From contig JAGMUV010000003.1 of NCBI GenBank assembly GCA_020744425.1, positions 124,001-188,000 on the forward strand: a stretch of 64,000 bases of DNA, read 5' to 3'. How positions within the stretch are numbered: the stretch's first letter is position 1; each line of letters begins with the position of its first letter. Shown piece after piece: positions 1-12,606 of this stretch. This DNA comes from Dactylonectria macrodidyma (lineage: Eukaryota > Ascomycota > Sordariomycetes > Hypocreales > Nectriaceae). The translations under genes were made by a program, and so were the position numbers. The notes under the pieces were generated by a model that was given only the letters and a program-made list of their open reading frames with translations, was not told where the DNA came from and ran no database searches.

Positions 1-49
1 TGGCCGAGCTCAGAGAGAGGACCAGAATAGCGTTGTTTTGTACAGACAT
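1..49 (-). CDS. N-terminal fragment of a gene running off the left edge
   Basis: An ATG on the minus strand at 49-47 opens a frame that stays open to the window edge and encodes MSVQNNAILVLSLSSA. Only 16 residues are visible, so no family can be named. The end is polar then hydrophobic and could be an ordinary soluble N terminus. The alternative is a chance ATG. The roughly 2 kb to its right would hold its promoter. Confidence 0.35.
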   Translation of the reverse strand, partial: MSVQNNAILVLSLSSA

Positions 50-2013
50 AGCTTCGAATGTAAGAAAGCAAAAGAATGAGGGTTTAGAGTTGAGTTGAGG
101 GTTTTGTGTGGCATTCTGCGAGACCAAATGGGAGGGAGATGTGGTAGCCGAGGTACAAGAAGATGCAGTGAGTTGAAGTTGCACGTGACGGAAATCTAAA
201 TCACATGTGGCGTCTACTCCAATCCGATTCAAATACTCGCAGATGAAGTCAAGTAGCTCGGGACATTGCTTGAGCTGTATTGGAGACCATTCGAATGCCG
301 ACTTGGCTGTGACTTGATACCGCATTTAAAGACAATTTCGGTATGTATGGTCACATCCTAGCATACCTGGCATAGCGGAGTCCCTCTTGATGGATCATGC
401 AAGAGTAACTTATTCCCTTCGTATGAAAAGCCGGATAATGCGGCTGAAAGAAAAACCGAACATTCAAAGCCTCTGATTTGAGACAGCGGGGTTTGATCAG
501 AAGTTGCTTGGACCTTTTCCAAGATGGTTCGGACACTGCCCCCCTAAGAGTTGAGATATGCTTGTTTCAGGCTCTGGGCCAGATCTGCTCTTTACATTTC
601 AACAACTATTGTCAATAAACAATAAATCGAGACAATATAATCGCCGAAGTTGCTTTACGCTTGTTTAGGTCTCTCTAAAATGAGGAAGAAAACATAAAGT
701 CAACAACCTCGCAAGTATGATAGCTTAGCTACGGGAATTCAGGTTGTTGAAGGCGCAAGGGTGAGAGACATTGAATAGTGAGCAGTGGCCATGCGAAATA
801 CGCAACGCATTTTGCAAGTTAAGAGCAAAGAAACAGTGCTGATGATACACTACACAACGGGTCGTCAACTCTTGACGCACATGCCGGATCTCATTGTCGC
901 TGACCTCAGGATTAACATCTAAGTCTTCCGAAGAATTAACAGTTTATTTGTCCTAGCTTACCACGGCGCACACGGCCCTAGTTGAGTTGCAAGTATAGCA
1001 CTGCAAGGGATGGCTGTCAACAAGTCAACACTGAAGGATCGATACATTGGGCCCTTTGCATGCCTTGTAGAAAGTTAGGGCTGATTTGTCTGATTGTAGT
1101 AGTTCTCTCCCGAGATCGGCGCCTAGGCCTGGGGAACTTGATCTTGCGAGTCGTTCTTTGGCTAGCGTGAATGCGGACGATGCCAAAAGAAATGTTCGTC
1201 CATCACAAAAGCATATACATGCACACATCGTCACTTGTCTAAGAGTCGCACGAAGCTTGATCGGTGATGACTGTTGCGAAAACTCACCCCATCATGAACT
1301 AAAACAAGTATTGTTTTGCTATGTTGACTAACAAGATGTAATGCCCGTTTGCCGTTCTATTGCTAACTTATATAGAAGACTCTCAGGGAGCGTTGAGTAA
1401 ATTTGCTCCCCCTAAAACCCAAGAATTTTCCACATCAGACTACTAAACTAGGATCATGATGTGAGAATGTCTAAGTTACAGCAATGACTACTCACGTGAT
1501 GCGTATCGAGTAAGGAGGCATGCGTCACCAGCAACTGCAATGCCGCGGAAAAACGCATCCACCAATAACGCAGGAATGGCTATCGCGAATTGGGAAGACG
1601 GAATGAGCTATTTGTCCCAGAAATATGGTACTCCTCAGAGAAATCTGCCGTTTTGCCGCGCACTAATTGCTCGTTAATTAAAGGGGAACGGACTCCTAAA
1701 GTCAGTTGACAGTGGTTAATTCGCCATTCGATGCCGCATACCCGGTCGTTTCAGATGAACCAGTGCAGGGGCCATCGGCCCAGTTGATCGACCCAGGCGA
1801 CCACAATGTGGGCGGATCCACGTAGACACGGAAAGGATGGCATTTCAATATAAATGCAGAGGTCAAGTGCGCAAATCTCTCTCGTTTGTTTCCTATTCGT
1901 GCAACAGTTTCGTTCGTCTCGTTGACCGAGTCCTTCCTTTCGTTGTAAACAAACTTACATTCATTTCATAACATTCACTCATACACTCTTTTACACTCTT
2001 TTGACCGTTTACC
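50..2013. other. Intergenic region between the edge gene and the cellulase
   Basis: No convincing coding exon is seen on either strand in this roughly 2 kb stretch; the short open frames lack ATG starts or family resemblance. The right end is the cellulase promoter with a TATA box and a pyrimidine-rich leader. The rest is mixed-composition DNA without recognisable repeats. Confidence 0.5.
1849..1855 (+). promoter_or_regulatory. TATA box of the GH5 cellulase gene
   Basis: TATAAAT lies about 160 bp before the cellulase ATG and is followed by a CT-rich leader, the usual arrangement for strongly transcribed filamentous-fungal secreted-enzyme genes. Seen directly; the promoter role is inferred. 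Confidence 0.5.
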
Positions 2014-3390
2014 ATGCGACCCTCATTCCTTCTCGTCGCCGCAGGCGCATCCCTTGCGGCGTGTGGCCCTTGCAAGCAACGTACTAGCACTTCGGTTGCT
2101 GCCATCGGCCAAACTTCGTCAGCCAAGCCAACGAGCACTCCTCAAGAGACTCAATCCCAGGCTCCGGTGGAAACGCCTGTGGCGTCTTCGCCCGAGTCTT
2201 CTGACGCCTCTGTTGTTGTTTCGATTTCTGCAGTTCCTTCGGTGGCATCCTCTACACCTCTCGCAGCAACCTCAGCTGTCTCCACCACGGCGCCTCTCGT
2301 CGAGACTTCCGCAGCAGCTTCCTCGGCGGCTGCAGTGGAACCTTCAGTGGTGGCATCCGTGGTGTCATCGTCGACATCCTCCGCCGCATCCTCTGGATCT
2401 ACTGGAGGTTCTTCCTCGAGCGGATTTTTGTTCACCGGCATCAACGAATCTGGTGCTGAGTTCGGAACCGCCATCCCAGGCACCGAAGGCACAGACTACA
2501 CCTTCCCCAACACTAGTGCCATCGACGTGAGTATTCTCGGAACACTACCCTTATGCTAGTTCATTCAGCTGACCGACTAGATTCTCTTCGACGCTGGCAT
2601 GAACTCTTTCCGTGTTGGCTTCACCATGGAACGCATGATCCCGGATGAGTTGACCGGCACCCTGGACAGCGACTACTTTGAGGGTATCAATACCGTTGTG
2701 ACTCACATCACCGGAAAGGGCGCCTATGCCATCCTGGACCCTCACAACTACGGTCGATACTACTCAAACATTATCACCGACGTCGATGCGTTCGGTTCAT
2801 TCTGGACAACCCTGGCTACGAAATTTGCCGATAATGAGCTCGTTATCTTTGATACTAACAACGAGTACCATGACATGGAGAACTCGTTGGTGGCTGAGCT
2901 GAACCAGGCTGCTATTACCGCTATCCGCGGTGCTGGTGCCACATCGCAATACATCTTTGTCGAGGGTAACTCCTATTCTGGTGCTTGGACCTGGGTGTCG
3001 AGCGGAAACGGTGACGCCCTTGTAGACTTGACCGATCCCGAGGACAAGCTCATCTATGAAATGCACCAGTATCTTGACTCAGATGGTTCTGGTACCTCGG
3101 AGACGTGTGTGGATAGCACCATTGGTGCGACTCGACTGGCGGCTGCTACGGCATGGCTCAAGGAAAACGGCAAGCTTGGTGTTCTTGGCGAGACTGCTGG
3201 TGGCAACAACGATGTTTGCAAGACTGCTATCAAGGGCGAGCTGCAGCATCTTCAGGATAATTCGGATGTGTGGGTTGGCTTCTTGTGGTGGGCTGCTGGG
3301 CCCTGGTGGGGCGACTACATGTTCAGCATGGAGCCTGCCGATGGTTCTGCTTATGACAGCTACCTGTCTATTGTCCAGGACTTCTTCTGA
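2014..3390 (+). CDS. Secreted GH5 (subfamily 5-like) endo-beta-1,4-glucanase
   Basis: Likely hydrolyses internal beta-1,4 bonds of cellulose outside the cell. Exons 2014-2526 and 2581-3390, with one 54-nt phase-0 intron (GTGAGT...CTGACCGACTAG), give about 440 residues. Residues 1-20 form a signal peptide. About residues 25-130 are a Ser/Thr/Ala/Pro-rich linker. The GH5 catalytic domain starts near [14 protein letters not shown]. The acid/base Glu is E266 in [10 protein letters not shown] and the nucleophile is E375 in VLGETAGGN, both in the context known from Trichoderma Cel5A-type enzymes. Oddity: there is a long linker but no cysteine/tryptophan-rich CBM1 before it, so a binding module is missing or has been lost. 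The start is the first ATG after the leader, in ACCATG context. It is convergent with the next gene. Confidence 0.93.
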
Positions 3391-3672
3391 TAGACAGACT
3401 TGAATGTAGTCGATATTCTTGTAAATACTAGTCGATTATACATTTCCCGCTGTTAACCGTAATATCATGCCTCACATGTTGTTTCTTTAAGCAGAAGTAC
3501 CACCACTAACCCTTCTGCGTGACCGCGTCCTTGAGATGGTCAATTCTACTTTTCATATCGTGGTGAAATGTAGGTGCGTAGGGGGAGGCTGAGGAAGAAT
3601 TTCACAGCCCAGTTCGACATAAGCAAACCAATCTTGTCCAGCATAATCTGCAGCAATTTGCTTGGGTTGCGT

Positions 3673-5676
3673 TTATATGAGAAATCGACCCGTGACCTGA
3701 TCCATTGCGTAGCAAATGTCAACCTTGTCGCCGCCAGCTTGCATCTTGAATATTGTCTCGAGGAGTTTCCTCGTTTTTCGTATGTACAAGCCCCAAGTCT
3801 CCCCATCTTTCAATGTCCTGAGAACCCAATCGCGGTGAATGGGATCACTAGTGGATAGAGCGGCTAAGAAGATGGAGGACGGTAAAATCGATGACGGGGA
3901 GTTGGCATGGGATGGATCGCGCTGAATCTTGAGTTGATGGTAGAAAATCTCGGATATAGAATTGTGTTGGTTGAAGAAAGGCAATGGCTGCATCAGATCA
4001 GAATACTAGTTACCGAACTGCACGATTAGTGCACTTACATAGACTTGGTAGAGATACAGTAGGCTTGAGTGGAGCGCGGACGACACAACGTAGAAGTTAT
4101 ATTCGGCCGAGTCAAGTACTTCATTCGTCGCCAAGTCCAAACCTTGACCTTTGCGCGAATGGGCTATATCTCGATGGCAACGATCAAGCTCGCATTGGAT
4201 GTCTTCATAGAGCGACTTGATCTCTTCGGTTCGAATGGGTGCGCCAGTGACGAATTCCGCATCCAACTGTTTGCGAAGTCTTGTATCAAGCTCTCCAACC
4301 CGATTACGGTAAAGATCTGCTCGAAGCAAACTCATAGCTGCGCCGTAAGGGGGAGTTGAAGTATTGGAGGAATTGAAATTGAAGATGGATGACAAGGAGG
4401 GTGACTGCCGAAGTAAGTTCACGAGGTGTCCGCCTCCTAATTGAAAGCAGGTGGCGCGAGCATCTAAGAGGGCCAGCCGTAGAATAATACGCCGGACCAG
4501 GCTGTTGGGGTCCGCCAAGGCCCTTTCGCCGTCTTTGGTTGACACAATGTCAACTACAGCTCCGATGAGAGCGAAGAGGGTATCAACACTGCCGCCCATG
4601 ACATGAACTTGTTTAATTCGTACGAACAAGGCAGAGAGAAGGCTCGTAATGTCTGTTTCGTGGGTTTCTTTGAATTCTTGAAAAGTCTCTTCCGCAAGTC
4701 GATTCAATGTGGAGGCCTGTTGGGAGTAGACAGGGTCTCTGATTGATAGGTGAGATGCCGAAAAGGCCAGTATTGCATAAAGAAGTGGTGGAAATGTCAA
4801 GGATTGGGTGAAGGCTGAGACGAAGAGGTTATTGGACTCCTTGGTACGATCGTCCACCTTGGAGTAGCCTTTGATAACCTCGAGGTAATGCTGGACTAGG
4901 TGACGATTTTCATCATTGATGAGAGACGATAGATCCCCTGAGGCCCGGGGTAACGAATCAGAATGAGGGGTGGATGATCCATCATGGGCAGGTTGCCAAG
5001 CTGAAGTCGAGGATTCATTGATGGCTTCAGGCAAATCCAGGAAGGAATTGTCAATATTTGAGAATGGCAGGAAGTCGCCTAAGCCCTCTCCTGCGAGATC
5101 GAAGTCCAAATATTGGGAGTCAAAACCAAGGTCGAAGCTAAGGTCTAGAGCAACGGGGGATGTCGAAACGCCAGATGACTGACGCTGTGGGTCATCACTT
5201 GACTCACTTCTTCCTGGCCGAAGCTCTGGGGTGTCTGTGACTGGTTTTGGCCGAGGCATAGACACTATCAACGGGTGAGGTGCAGACGAAGACTGCTTGT
5301 CACCCTGCCCGCTCGCATCAGCCTCGGGAAGGGGACCGTCAGCTGTGGATGGAGTTTTCGTAGCTGTCGCATGCGACGAGCGTTGACGCCGCTGCCCAAT
5401 AGTTCGCCGTCGCTTGGGAGGAGGAACGTAAGGCTCTCCAGACGCTGATGAGCGCCACCCACATTGGAAACCAAGCCTTTGACAATTGGCACACTTGATA
5501 GTTGAGGGTGAGTTCTCTTCAGCGCCAGGAGGTGGTTCAACAGTCTCGCATCGGACTTTACGTATTTTGCACGTGTAGCATGCTGTAAACCTGCCGTCAG
5601 TTGATACCATGATAATGTCGGTTGAGGGAAACCTGCCCGCACGCGAACCTCTTCGGGATGTCGTGACGTCGGCCAT
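3673..5676 (-). CDS. Zn2Cys6 fungal transcription factor
   Basis: Nuclear DNA-binding regulator by family. Exon 1 (5676-4039) and exon 2 (3987-3673) are joined by a 51-nt phase-0 intron with a GTAAGT donor, giving about 650 residues. The zinc cluster is near residues 33-73 (ACYTCKIRKVRCE, a loop, then CANCQRLGFQC), followed by a basic PPPKRRR stretch. An acidic, Ser/Pro-rich middle leads into a helical C-terminal region. Exon 2 carries the conserved tail seen in AflR-like/C6 factors (HRDWVLRTLK, WGLYIRKTRKLLE, MDQVTGRFLI), which supports the intron. A second small intron just before the first zinc cysteines is conceivable, because other family members start the cluster nearer the N terminus. 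Target unknown; it lies tail-to-tail with the cellulase. Confidence 0.88.
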
Positions 5677-6448
5677 TTCTACAAGGCAGATGGAAATTGT
5701 GGGACGACGAAGAAGACTTAGTTGAAATCGAAGCGCGTCGATTTTCCGTTCTATGCAGCTATCGTACTTTTTCTGAGTAGTTGGAGAGGAGGTAAATAAG
5801 ACAGTTAAATAACATGACAGGAATGGGAATGGTCGGTGTTATGTATCAAATCGCCCCATTAACATTGCCCCCGCACGCTACGCCGCTTCTGCCCTAATGA
5901 GTCAGTCTGGCAGCCGCCTTCGTTATCACTAAGTTCGGTTAGGCACCTATCATCACCTAGAGTGCATTTTGGAGACTGATATGCCGTTACTGGGTCATAC
6001 ATTGGCTTTTAACAAGTCGACTTTTCTGCTCAACCCTTTGGATTCGATAACTCGCCAAATTGATGTTTTCGACATTGAATCCTGCTAGGCGGGTCTCTCA
6101 CTTAATTTCTACCACGTGATCGAGAGATGGCATGACGAGACGACCGGCTTGCATCGGAAAGATTTAGTGCCCATTCAGAGTTGAGACTTGCTGGTAGGAT
6201 GTGTTCCACTAGCAACCGGGAACATCGTCTTTCTCATCAGCATATTGATGTCAAGTATTTAGAAAGGCAAGGAAATTGCCAAATAGATTATTGAATGCCA
6301 AACTCCCCTCCTCCTCGCAACAAGAACGAGTCCACGGCTAAATGCCCATGCCACGCGGGATAACGTTGTGGGTTATCCTACATTTGATTCAAAGCCGTGT
6401 TGCCATGTCGATTTACCATCGTTCTTTGACATGCGCCCTCATGGCATC
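5677..6448. other. Intergenic: promoter of the leftward Zn2Cys6 gene and 3' flank of the transporter gene
   Basis: No coding exon recognised. Contains ordinary mixed-composition DNA; no repeat or RNA gene seen. Confidence 0.5.
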
Positions 6449-8587
6449 TTACATGGTGTATCGGAAAGTCTCCCATTTCTCAAAATCGGTCTTGTCAGTA
6501 AACTCTGGCCTCATACCAGTCGTTGCGTCACCATTCTGCTCGACCAATCGCTGGCGGCGACCATTCTCGTATCTGTACCACGAAATCTGACACACAGGAA
6601 TCACGATCATCAAAGCATAACAGACCACTGATGCGTTTTTGATTAGCAAGAAAGAGCCAATGGGGTTGCGGCTTGGCCCGAGCCTCTGCGGGCAGGATTT
6701 TGAACTTACTCAACATTTTGAATGCCATGTGGTATGTTGGAGCCTCTCTCTCCAAGAAGAATTCTATCAGGCAATCAGCGGAGTCGTCTATCACACACAC
6801 CTGGCATACTTACGGGGACCCGCGATCAGTCCAGCAGCCCAACCGGCAAAGACAATTCCGGACGCAGTAGATTTCTTAGTGTTACCGGCGTAGTTAGAAG
6901 CCATCAGACCAGCGTTGAGCGTCCAAGACACGGTGTGCCTAGGACCATGTTAGTAATAACACACAACGGTTAGAGAGTTCTACTCACGTGTACGTAAGGT
7001 AATATCCCGCCAAGCGCCCGGCCTGGTTCGAGTCAGGAAGCGTATGGAGGAGAGATGCCCCAATCAAAGGGGGGACGGAAGTGATCATGGAGAGAATCAG
7101 GCGAATGTTGTTGTGCCTAGAGGCAATCCAGGAAAAGAAGAGAAAAGACCCAAGCTGTATGACGGCTGCGGGGCAGGTGGAGATCATAGTCGTTGCGAGA
7201 GTGGAGAAACCGAATCCTTTGACAATTTGGCTGGAGAACTAAAGAGACATATGTCAGTACATGACTTTTCAATCCCCTTTTGGAGACGGGAACTTACTTG
7301 GCTGGCGAATGTGGAAGGCATTGTGTTGCCCCTGTCCATTGCATGTTAGTCAGCGTCGACTCACTTCTAGATGACAAAAGACGCAAGAAAACACTCACAT
7401 TGCCGTAAGAAAGAAGAATATTGTCTGAGGGTCTCTCAGCGCTTCCAAAAACTGGGACCACTTCCAATGATCGTCAGAAGTCACAGTTTGGTTTTCTCTG
7501 ACACGTTCAATCGCGATCTTCTTCTCCCTCTCATTCAGCCATCTCGCGTTGGCTTGATTGTCGGGCATGAAATACATCAGCACGAATGAGAATGCGAAGC
7601 TCAAGGCACCAAAGAAGAGAAAGAATATCTTCCAAGTGGCAATCGAGCTATGAACTGAAAACGGTAAGTAAACTGGATTGAATTTCCATTCTCTGGGGCC
7701 GGAACTTACTGCTGCCCAAGGCGTAACTCAAGATGCCTCCAAGAAAGTTTCCGACCTAGATAGATGGTCAGAATGATCAAATGGAGTCAATTATCCGTGA
7801 CTCACCGGAGTGCCTCCAAGCCAGAAGGCAGTTCTAACGGCATGTTCTCGTCGAGTCCACCAATTGCTCGTGATGATGACGAAGACTGGTCCAACGATGG
7901 ACTCCATGAGACCAAGGAAGAAGCGGATGGCCATGATGCCTTGAAAATTAATACATAGAGCTGTTTGGAACGAGCAGTTAGGACACGATATGATCAATGA
8001 CAATGATAGCGGGAATTGGGCTTACGTGTCAGCAGAACAATGGTTGACCAAATGCACACAGCGCCGGAGACGAATTTTCCAACGTGTTGGGGCCATCTAT
8101 GCACAAGCTTCGACCACATCATGGAGCCGACCATGTATCCGATATAGAAGATACTGAACATGTTAACTTGGCGCGTTCTAAAGTCTCCCATCTTTTATGA
8201 CACGAACCTGCCCAACCAACTATAATCGGTTCCTTCTAGCTTCAGTGCTTCCTTAATTCCAAAGATAGATGCATAGTTGAGGAGCGTCTTATCCAGGAAC
8301 TACAGGGGGTTGGTTAGTATCTTACTTTCTCCTGCATGTCACGTCCATCGGGCATTACTTACGGAACAGACATAACAGAGCCCCATGAGTGGGAGGAGAA
8401 CCCGATCAATCTTCCGCTTCACATGCTTGTTCTCCTCCGCAGTGAACTCAATGGGCTCGGAATCTCCATATACCTTCATGCCGGAAGTGGTAGAAGATTG
8501 GCCAACACCAAGTTCGACTTTGACATCGCTGATGGATCTATCCTTATCCTTGGTGTCGCTCTGGTGGTCGTGGTGTTGTTCAGACAT
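6449..8587 (-). CDS. MFS transporter, anion:cation symporter (allantoate permease/Dal5-like) family
   Basis: Plasma-membrane proton symporter for a small organic anion such as allantoate, nicotinate or a vitamin; substrate not predictable. About eight exons. Start ATG at 8587 (MSEQHHDH...). The first introns are 8300-8362 (GTAAGT), 8154-8207 and 7961-8025; later segments are at about 7800-7960, 7700-7760, 7380-7670, 7000-7240, 6800-6940 and 6449-6720. Visible family marks: IDRVLLPLMGLCYVCS then FLDKTLLNYASIFGI for TM1 with the typical KxLLNYA, RFFLGLMESIVGP in TM4, TSNWWTRREHAVRTAFW in the cytoplasmic loop, and the C-terminal motif WYRYENGRRQRL. The tail reads EFTDKTDFEKWETFRYTM, as in Dal5 relatives (ENxxFRY). 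About 500 residues, normal for the family. Divergent from the hydrolase gene to its right, so they may share regulation. Confidence 0.9.
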
Positions 8588-8977
8588 GGTGTCAAGTTTA
8601 GGAAAGATGATGGAGACTGCGATTTTGTCCGTTTCCTTTCCACCTGGAAAGATGCTCCTTTTAACTGCCTCGATGGTGTGGTGATAACCTGGAGAAAACC
8701 TGGGGTAGTGGGATGCCGAGATAGTCGGCGATTGTGTGTGGGGCCATTTCATTGGCTCCGGTTAAGGCCGACTGTGTCGGAGACGGTAACACGTGACACT
8801 GTCGGCATTTTGACCGACTCGGTGGGTCACGGGACCTTGTCGGCGATGAACAGCTTCACGACTTGATGAACATTTATATACAGATTTAGGAGAATATTAG
8901 AATGTTGTATTTCTGGAATTTTATGCTCATAAGTTTGCTTCTTCTTTCTAAGATTGCCTCACCATCCTCACTTCATC
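8588..8977. other. Divergent promoter between the transporter and hydrolase genes
   Basis: About 390 bp separate two divergently transcribed genes. It contains CACGTGACAC and AT-rich ...TTATATAC... sequence. No coding exon is seen. Co-regulation is possible but not shown. Confidence 0.4.
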
Positions 8978-10488
8978 ATGGTCACTACCACCACCACCAT
9001 GGTAACCACAAAGACAGATCAAATTCAGCTTACACCTGAATTTTGCGTTTCTGTACCGACAACCAAGCTGCTTGTTGAAACAGTAACTTCCCATGCTGTT
9101 GTCATTGAGCCATATCATGTAGACCTTCTCCAAGAGTATGACTACGTCAGTCGAGAATATCTCATGAGCGGTATTGCGGCTGGGGAGTCGTACTGCACTC
9201 GTCTTCTGCTTCGCTGTCCTGCTGACAGCTCCAATTTCACTGGCTTCGTCGTGTTAGAGCCATCGCATCTGTGGGGCGGAACAAGTATCTGGAGGCATAT
9301 CAACCGATGGCTCATGCGCAACGGTAAGCAACTCATGATTCCCTGCTACACTTCATTGCAGCTGAAACCATGACACAGGACACGCTTGGATGGAGGTTGA
9401 CTCGCAGGCGCCTTCAGCGCTTGGCAAAATTAAGCGCGTGAATCCTGCGCGATACAGAGACATGCATTTCATCCCTGGTCCGCTGTCAGATGAGTTCCAG
9501 GACACTATCCCTTTCGTGGCATCTGCCACCAAGGAGACACTTCGTGATGCTTACGACTCGTTTAAAGCCCAGTGGTGGCCAGCAACGACTCAGTCGCCTG
9601 AGATCATTGTTCAATCTTCTCACATTCTCCGTTCGGGCGATCTAGGTTTGACCGCCACGCGCGTCATTTTGACTGGGCTATCACAGACGGGAGGGCTGAC
9701 CAGGCGCTTTATCACACACTCCTCCCACTTGCGGTTACCCAATGGAAAATTGCCACTCGAGGCATTCATTCCCTGCCAATCTGGAGGAGAAGCTTTGCCA
9801 GACGTACCTGGTGCCAAGATTGTTGAGCTCTTAGGAGAGTCCGAGTTTCTGTCTGTACGACAACCTTGCGGAGTAAGCGGTCAGATGAAAGATACCAAGC
9901 ATCGACGGCCGGAGAGTGATGGTTTCCGACTGTACGAAGTCGCCGGCATGGCTCATCGGGAGTCGAGATATGCCTCCGAGGTTGATCTGGAGCGCTGGCA
10001 GGTGGCCGAGCTTCACGGAGCCAAGTGGAGCACTTTTGCCAATTCCTTTATCTACCATGCCGTCTTCGAAATCGTCGAGAGATGGACGAGCGAATCAGCC
10101 ATTCCGCCCCCTTCTAGCTCTATCTTACATACCATCGACCAGAGCGACGAAATCTTCCGGGATGAACACGGCAACGCTACTGGGGGTGTAAGAACCGTGC
10201 ATACTGAGGCGCCACTTGCCAGGCTTGTTGCGGCAACGCCCAAGGGAAGACCAAATTGGTATTGGGGTAAGTTCACTCTATAAGCATCTTTTAAGGAGTT
10301 GTCAACTGACTGAAGCAGGTTCCGAATGGCCATTCGATCACCAAAAGCTCCGCGGTCTATATGAATCAGTGGCCAACTACCGACGAGTAGCAGGACTCGC
10401 CATTCAGCAACAAGTGAAGTCGGGTTTCCTCCTCCTCGCAGATGCAGAGACTTTGCGACGGGAGACAATTGAGAACGTAGTGTTCTAG
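8978..10488 (+). CDS. Alpha/beta hydrolase domain protein (PF20091-type)
   Basis: Putative esterase/lactonase-type hydrolase of unknown substrate. Exons 8978-9323, 9379-10266 and 10319-10488 (phase-1 introns of 55 and 52 nt with GTAAGC/GTAAGT donors) give 467 residues. The sequence matches the large alpha/beta-hydrolase-domain family that is common in bacteria. An N-terminal beta-rich half carries TGFVVLEPSHLWGG, where bacterial members have VVEVLNP. A nucleophile elbow GLSQTGG follows near residue 240, and the late histidine is in YEVAGMAHR. No signal peptide: the N terminus is a Thr-rich run. The upstream TTG is not used; ATG 8978 and ATG 8999 are both possible starts. The family name is from memory of motifs and is not verified. 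Confidence 0.8.
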
Positions 10489-11382
10489 AGGTGGGCTTGC
10501 TGTGGCCTCTTTAGTGTTCGAATAGAGTAGGAATGTTAAATAGGAATTAAAGGATTGTAGACGGGAAGTAGCCAGTAAAACACAAGATCAAAGGTAGACT
10601 CGACTCCGACTAAAGCAGGCTATCAAATATGATGTGTCCAAAAAGAAGGTAAGAAAAGCATTCACTTCAGTAAATGTCTTGCGAAAGAAAAGAGTAGAGA
10701 TGAGTGATGTGAAGTTGAGACTAACGTCTTTGTTTTCTGCGCCATTGGAGGTGGTAGCAAGGCAGAAGGGACCGAGGCTATGATCGCCGGATCCTTCCGC
10801 ATCAGCGGAATGGGAAAATGTGATGAGCGGCTTGGAAGTCATCCACCTGTCTGGCCTGGCAGTGGGTGGTGGCGTACCACTTTCGGAGGCTGTCCGGCTG
10901 TCATTGTCTACTCATAAAATTATTGTAATATAAAGAGAAGGACCCGGCGACACGATGTCAGCTTGGCCGAGTTTTGGAATCTACTCTCTCTTCATCTAAA
11001 GACCGTGGCGCTGATCTAATTGATTTTGCACCTGCAATTGCCAAGCATCTCAGGGATATGGCCTCTTCTCATTCCACAAACTTCAGGTGGGGGGGACAGT
11101 ACCCACGTACGTTTACGACAAGCGATAATCATGGCTGTGAGTGGCTAGAACAAAGTCTTCGGGTTCTGCTGACGAAGACCAACAAAGTATCCAAAGAGTC
11201 GCGCCAAACTGGTCTCGGACTAAACGCCGAAAAACGCCGATAAATGAGGGTAAACACTTATCATACCCCGCATTACGTGCCAGCTTACTCGTGATGAGGT
11301 CTTATTACAAACATCTGGTAGAACCATCCATCTTCCAGGTGGTTGAGATACTGAGCCATCAATCATAAGTCAACATCTCACA
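10489..11382. other. Intergenic region before the VOC gene
   Basis: No exon, repeat or RNA gene supported. Contains a short GT-free open frame on each strand without family resemblance. The right end is the VOC gene promoter. Confidence 0.45.
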
Positions 11383-11920
11383 ATGTGCACAGGCCTCGCT
11401 CACGTCAACATCACCGTGCCAGATGGCACACTCGACCTAGCAATCGAGTTCTATGGCAACACGATAGGCTTGACGTCCCGCCCAGTGCCAGCTCTTCAAA
11501 AGGGCACGCTCGCTTGGTTGGTCGATCAAATGGCCTAAATTTTACTGCGCTCACAATTCGTAGGTTTGACATCGGTTCTTCGGGCCAGCAACTGCATGTT
11601 GCCTTTGGCCGCAATGTCGATCCGAATTCTACGCAACACCCATGCTTCGGAGTGGCCAACGAAGAGGCTCTGTTTGCACTACAGACGAAAATTTGGAATC
11701 ATCACCAGGCCGGTGGTGAAGCAGCGCCTATGTCAGCAGATAAGCCCGGGGAGAGGAGCTCTGGTAAGTATTTAAGCCTGTCCAGAGATCCTGGATCTCT
11801 AAACGCCAGTGTAGACCCAGGGTTTGCTAACGGTTGGACGCAGGTGCACAGGGAGTAGAGTACCCTACGCGTTTCTTCGCGCGCGACTATGCCGGAAATC
11901 GATTAGAATTCAGCATCTAG
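11383..11920 (+). CDS. VOC-superfamily (glyoxalase/bleomycin-resistance fold) protein
   Basis: Small metalloenzyme-fold protein; isomerase, dioxygenase and lyase roles occur in the family. Three exons: 11383-11516, 11564-11763 and 11844-11920, giving 136 residues. The joined protein reads GLAHVNITVPDGTLDLAIEF (beta-alpha-beta start), ...GTLAW|FDIGSSGQQLHVAFG..., a variable loop, then FARDYAGNRLEFSI, where the last strand carries the Glu metal ligand; the first His (LAHVNITV) is the other expected ligand. Intron 1 has an unusual GTTGGT donor but restores the conserved W-F-D-I-G junction, which is why I chose it. Without splicing the frame stops within 50 codons. Complete single VOC module; substrate unknown. 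Confidence 0.85.
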
Positions 11921-12606
11921 GAATGGTATAGGCTACCTAATCTGAGTATGATGCGACGAGTACGTTCCTTGGGAAAGACAAATCTGTCTATCGTACACTG
12001 TATATCATGTTCGATGGTAAAATCATAGTCAACAATCAAACTATTCACCATATCCAAATGTACAGTGTTGTCCTGTTGTTAACGGCGAATGCGATGTTCG
12101 AGGATAATCGAGTGATGCGTCAACCGCGGTTAGGCTACGTGGATATTTCTACAGGGTGCCTGGGCCTTGCTTACCGTCGGACATGGGTGGCAATTCATTA
12201 CCGAGCATGTTGAGTCGTCCCATTGGCTTTCATATACACTAGAAAAGCTTCAGCACACCGCAATATTGTCATTTTCTCGTGTCAGTCGTGGCTAGTATCG
12301 GTTGGTGGCAATTCTGACCAATTGTTTGACAGTGACAGATGTCAGACAAATGAAATGTCAAGTGATGGCGTCGATCCAAACTATTTTGAGGCTTTCAGCT
12401 CATATAAATGTTTGTGGCGCCGCTGCACTGCTGCCCCATGCCTCCCAGCGCATGCACGTATCGGAGAAACGAATGAAGTATCAAATCGTCTATTACTCAA
12501 AGTGACAGCCCAGAATTTCTCCCTTACTTTCTTCTTCAACGCCTCAGCTCATCTCCTAGCTTTGAGCCCCTTAATTCTATTCCGATTCAAGCCATAGAAA
12601 GAAACT
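11921..12606. other. Intergenic region
   Basis: No coding exon recognised. The last 100 bp are CT-rich (leader of the following membrane-protein gene). Confidence 0.45.
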
